This document shows positions 14,527 to 16,906 of a DNA stretch of 16,906 nt, piece after piece (positions within the stretch are counted from its first letter, which is position 1; every line of letters begins with the position of its first letter). Position numbers and translations under genes: made by a program. The notes beneath the pieces were generated by a model. It was not told the origin of the DNA. It did not search any database and saw only the letters and a program-made list of their open reading frames with translations. Source of the stretch: an uncultured Pleurocapsa sp. (GTDB lineage: Bacteria > Cyanobacteriota > Cyanobacteriia > Cyanobacteriales > Xenococcaceae); contig CAKZYI010000808.1 of the NCBI GenBank assembly GCA_937884735.1, positions 1 through 16,906 on the forward strand. The letters run 5' to 3'.

Positions 14527-15033
14527 AAATGGTATTTCACTCCAATCATTTTGTATGGATTTTGCTGAAGTAATTTGATTGTTATTTGCACTCTTAGTTT
14601 TAATTGAGACAGTCGGCAGATTATTTACGCTCATAGATCTTAAAAGATATAAAAAGTCTAATAATTCTTTATCTGTTAATTGCAATCTCGATCTTTTTCC
14701 ATAGTGTTGTTTCAAATATTGTCTACCTTGACCTTTTGTTATGCCTAAACGCTTCATTTCCCAATCGGTTTGCTTTTTTATTTCATTAAAATCAAAAGGT
14801 ATTTTGCAGGTCAATATAGAAGGATTTTCTAAAAGTAGTAGGGAAATAATAGGATTGTTCATTACTTCATTAGGAAACTCCCAACAAATACTCAATAATA
14901 TCTTGGCTGGCGTATTAGGATTACTGGCAACGTATTGACGAGTTAATAGATCTTTGTTTCTGGCTAATTCTGTTAATTTATCTGGTGCGGTAGTTTCATC
15001 TTGCGCTAACTGTCTTGCTTGCTGGATATCCAT
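14524..15033 (-). CDS. Short LRV-module protein with a distinct GKRSR-type tail, 169 aa
   Basis: Residues 1-71 (MDIQQARQLAQDETTAPDKL, then VASNPNTPAKILL and NNPIISLLLLENP) are the N-terminal LRV module also found in the two larger neighbours. After about residue 80 it departs into a different small helical segment, DWEMKRLGITKGQGRQYLKQ followed by HYGKRSRLQLTDKELLDFLY, and ends in an Asn/Ser-rich tail. I recall similar GKRSR...LTDxELLxFL stretches at the ends of other cyanobacterial proteins but cannot name the family. The frame opens at a TTG (15045), but the ATG at 15033 aligns exactly with the neighbours' start. AGGA is about 25 bases upstream, so initiation is not by a standard Shine-Dalgarno. 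It is the first gene of the cluster and may be an accessory form able to compete with or join the longer LRV proteins. Confidence 0.8.
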   Translation of the reverse strand: MDIQQARQLAQDETTAPDKLTELARNKDLLTRQYVASNPNTPAKILLSICWEFPNEVMNNPIISLLLLENPSILTCKIPFDFNEIKKQTDWEMKRLGITKGQGRQYLKQHYGKRSRLQLTDKELLDFLYLLRSMSVNNLPTVSIKTKSANNNQITSAKSIQNDWSEIPF

Positions 15034-15086
15034 TCTACTGAGCAACTGTCAATTATCCTTTTTAAGAACATAGTTGATTTGTTCTA
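15034..15086 (-). repeat. Duplicated leader and probable 5' region of the LRV cluster
   Basis: This is the upstream copy of the duplicated leader. It also contains AGAACA (15065-15070) and TGTTCT (15080-15085) as an inverted pair 9 bases apart, absent from the downstream copy, which could be an operator for the cluster. The rest of the 289-base divergent gap (15087-15334) holds a HIP1 site at 15199, a small palindrome at 15257 and no gene that I can support. Confidence 0.55.
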
Positions 15087-15256
15087 TAAAAACAAGGCTA
15101 ACACTACGGTGTGAAATTGTATAGTTACTTTTGATTTCAAAACCTGAAAAAATTATGAATGGCATGACTAGATCTGATAATTATATTATGGTGACAGTGC
15201 GATCGCTTTAACACAAAACATAAGAAATTTTTGACGCAACAATTTTCAGTGTTCTT

Positions 15257-15269
15257 ATCTTAGTAAGAT
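15257..15269. promoter_or_regulatory. Palindrome ATCTTA-G-TAAGAT upstream of the HTH-ATPase gene
   Basis: A perfect 6-1-6 palindrome lies 66 bases before the start of the helix-turn-helix protein, beside TTGACG (15231-15236) and TATGAT (15274-15279), which could be parts of a promoter though not at ideal spacing. An HTH protein often binds such a site near its own gene, so this is a candidate autoregulatory operator. It is only a position and symmetry argument. Confidence 0.3.
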
Positions 15270-15334
15270 TGCTTATGATACTTTAAGACAGTCTCGATTT
15301 CTGCTGTTCTTATAGCAAACACAATTAAAACAAT

Positions 15335-16756
15335 ATGGCACGTAGCTCTTTACAGTTAAACAGCGAATGGATACCAAAAGTAGAGGAATCTTTGGCAACT
15401 CAGCAATTATCTCAACGTACAATAGCCGAGCGTTTAGAGATATCTCGATCTTCAGTCTCTAAATTTATTAACTGTAAGCCCGTCGCTTTAAATACCTTTA
15501 TTCGTCTATGCCAAGAATTAAATATTGACTGGAATGGTGCTTCTCAACCAGAGAGAGAATGGAACGATAATATAGAGAGTTTTAAGTTCAAACAGGATGA
15601 GTTTAAAGCCAATCCTGGGGGGCAAATATCCCCTGCTGAAATTGTTGGCAGAGACGATTTAATTGAAGAACTTTGGAATAGATTGAGACAGCAAAGCTTT
15701 ATATTTAGTGGAGAGAGAAGGATTGGCAAGAGTAGTACTCTTAAAAAAATGACGGCTAATCCTCCCGAAGATATGCTGCCGATTTATCGAGACTTGGAAG
15801 GCATTAGAAGCCCTTTGGAGTTTGTGGAAGGGATTTGGCAAGATACAGAAACCTATCTACGGGAAGAAGGAAAAGCCAGAAGAGTAAGAGAGTTTATTAG
15901 TGAATTGACTGGCAGCTATTTTACGGCGTATCAGTTTCCTGAAATAGCAGAGGAACATTGGAAAACGCTACTAACTAAAACTATTGAAGATGTGATTACG
16001 CTACAAAACCAGCAAATTGTCTTTATTTGGGACGAAATGCCCCATATGTTGGGTAATTTTAGCGACGAGACAGCTATGGAGGTTTTAGACAGTTTGCGAT
16101 CGCTTCGTCAAACTTATCCTGATATTCGGATGGTGTTTTCTGGTTCAATTGGTTTACATCACATTATCAAAAATCTCCAGAGTGCTGGATACAGCAACGA
16201 TCCGACTAACGATATGTATCCTATCGATGGTCAACCGCTGCATTTAGAGGATGCGGTAGAGTTGACGATTAATTTGTTAGAAGGGGAAGGTGTGTCGGTT
16301 GCTAATCTACAGGAAACTGCTGAAGAAATAGCATTGGCTGTAGACTCTATTCCTTTTTATATTCATCATTTAGTCAATCAGCTCAAAGACTATCCAGAAG
16401 AAATTAACCGAGATGCAATTCTCAATATTGTTAATGAATCTCTGCGTAATCCATTAAATTTATGGAAAATGGATCACTATCGCGAGCGAATTGATAATTA
16501 TTATAGTGATGTCCAAAAGCCTTATGCTCTAGAGATTCTAGATATTCTTTCGATTAATCCTCCTACTCCTTTTCAAAGGTTATGGCAATATCTTAAAAGC
16601 GAACCTCATACTACGGATAAAGAGACTGCGAGAACTGTTTTAAGGCTGTTGATGAAGGATTATTATCTGATTCAGGAAGATAATCTTTCGGGCAGCGTAT
16701 ATTCTTTTCGCTATCAATTGGTGCAGAAATATTGGCGTATTTCTAGAGGGCTTTGA
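15335..16756 (+). CDS. HTH-STAND/ATPase_2-type P-loop NTPase
   Basis: A 473-residue protein. Residues about 12-66 form a Cro/XRE-like helix-turn-helix (LSQRTIAERLEISRSSVSKF, then NTFIRLCQELNIDW), a form often placed at the front of large cyanobacterial NTPase proteins. After a linker, EIVGRDDLIEELWNRL (about 102-117) begins an ATPase_2/STAND-like module with Walker A GERRIGKSS (126-134, K132), Walker B IVFIWDEM (228-235, D233-E234) and a sensor strand MVFSGSIG (266-273). The C-terminal 150 residues are helical, with a probable winged helix near 395-465. It has no WD40, TPR or enzymatic effector tail, so it may be an NTP-gated regulator rather than a full defence protein. It diverges from the LRV-MoxR cluster and lies 42 bases before a polyketide synthase in the same direction, so it could control either. 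No ribosome binding site is evident. Confidence 0.82.
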   Translation: MARSSLQLNSEWIPKVEESLATQQLSQRTIAERLEISRSSVSKFINCKPVALNTFIRLCQELNIDWNGASQPEREWNDNIESFKFKQDEFKANPGGQISPAEIVGRDDLIEELWNRLRQQSFIFSGERRIGKSSTLKKMTANPPEDMLPIYRDLEGIRSPLEFVEGIWQDTETYLREEGKARRVREFISELTGSYFTAYQFPEIAEEHWKTLLTKTIEDVITLQNQQIVFIWDEMPHMLGNFSDETAMEVLDSLRSLRQTYPDIRMVFSGSIGLHHIIKNLQSAGYSNDPTNDMYPIDGQPLHLEDAVELTINLLEGEGVSVANLQETAEEIALAVDSIPFYIHHLVNQLKDYPEEINRDAILNIVNESLRNPLNLWKMDHYRERIDNYYSDVQKPYALEILDILSINPPTPFQRLWQYLKSEPHTTDKETARTVLRLLMKDYYLIQEDNLSGSVYSFRYQLVQKYWRISRGL

Positions 16757-16759
16757 TAT

Positions 16760-16786
16760 CAGTTAGGACAGTTAGGGCAGTTAGGG
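16760..16786. repeat. Nine-base tandem repeat between the HTH-ATPase and PKS genes
   Basis: Three contiguous nonamers (CAGTTAGGA, CAGTTAGGG, CAGTTAGGG) occupy most of the 42-base gap. They lie where the ribosome binding site of the polyketide synthase would be; TTAGGGCA is the nearest purine-rich match. Copy number may vary between strains. Confidence 0.8.
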
Positions 16787-16798
16787 CAATGTTGAAAT

Positions 16799-16906
16799 AT
16801 GGAATTATCTCCTACTAAAAAAGCTTTACTGGCATTGAAAAAGATGCAGAGTAAATTAGAGGTTTTGGAAAATGCTAAACATGAGCCTATTGCTGTGATA
16901 GGTATG
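16799..16906 (+). CDS. Type I polyketide synthase, N-terminal fragment (runs off window)
   Basis: Thirty-six codons are in the window. MELSPTKKALLALKKMQSKL continues into a charged heptad-like helix, then HEPIAVIGM at the edge. EPIAVIGM is the start of the ketosynthase domain of modular polyketide synthases (usually followed by GCRFPG), and the helix before it is the N-terminal docking coiled coil that pairs with the C-terminus of an upstream synthase or loader. The start ATG at 16799 is favoured because the reading is in phase with the ketosynthase motif and typical in length. The domain order, product and completeness cannot be judged from this fragment. It lies on the same strand as the HTH-ATPase and could share its transcript. 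Confidence 0.85.
   Translation, partial: MELSPTKKALLALKKMQSKLEVLENAKHEPIAVIGM

Noticed and set aside
15155..15211. Small open frame of 18 codons in the divergent gap, ending in a HIP1 site
   Set aside because: No ribosome binding site and no protein-like features; chance is enough to explain it.

Overview
The window is AT-rich cyanobacterial DNA. At least eleven copies of the octamer GCGATCGC (HIP1) are present, starting at 704, 677+1000 (1677), 4892, 6939, 9625, 9903, 10755, 11846, 13651, 15199 and 16096. It also carries cyanobacterial gene neighbours (a DUF3038/DUF4335 pair, a TolC-type porin, an O-antigen-ligase-like membrane protein), short heptamer tandem repeats and the start of a modular polyketide synthase. 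The mix of conserved genes and repeats suggests a larger-genome unicellular or colonial cyanobacterium (for example near Pleurocapsales), but the sequence alone does not fix the genus.

Left part (1-8430), mostly ordinary genes. On the minus strand are the first codons of pyrH (UMP kinase), broken by an in-frame TAA, and upstream of it a thioredoxin/AhpC-like protein that has lost its redox cysteines. A creatininase-family metallohydrolase (+) converges with a membrane M41-like zinc peptidase (-), and their 3' ends lie in heptamer repeats. A coupled DUF3038-DUF4335 pair (-) follows, then apt, a TolC-like outer-membrane protein, a Wzy/O-antigen-ligase-like protein whose annotated start cuts its first membrane helix, and an OmpR-type response regulator, all on +.

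Right part (8549-15086), accessory. A five-gene minus-strand cluster reads, in transcription order: a short leucine-rich-repeat-variant (LRV) protein with a different tail (169 aa), a 608-aa LRV protein, a MoxR-type AAA+ ATPase, a 567-aa LRV protein, and a DUF2201 protein that joins an HExxH metallopeptidase-like domain to a von Willebrand A (vWA) domain. The three LRV proteins share a gapless N-terminal module of about 71 residues. Two of them also share a duplicated 5' leader. A MoxR ATPase plus a vWA protein is a known remodelling pair; having three LRV paralogues interleaved with it is the most interesting feature here and the best candidate for an undescribed system. The ATPase has Tyr where the Walker B Asp is expected.

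Right edge. Divergent from the cluster is a protein with an N-terminal helix-turn-helix and a STAND/ATPase_2-type P-loop NTPase. It is followed 42 bases later by the first 36 codons of a type I polyketide synthase (docking coiled coil plus the start of a ketosynthase).

Three single-base anomalies (pyrH stop, ligase start codon, Walker B Asp to Tyr) each could be real or could be base errors in a draft assembly; they should be checked against reads. No tRNA, rRNA, CRISPR array or complete insertion sequence was seen.
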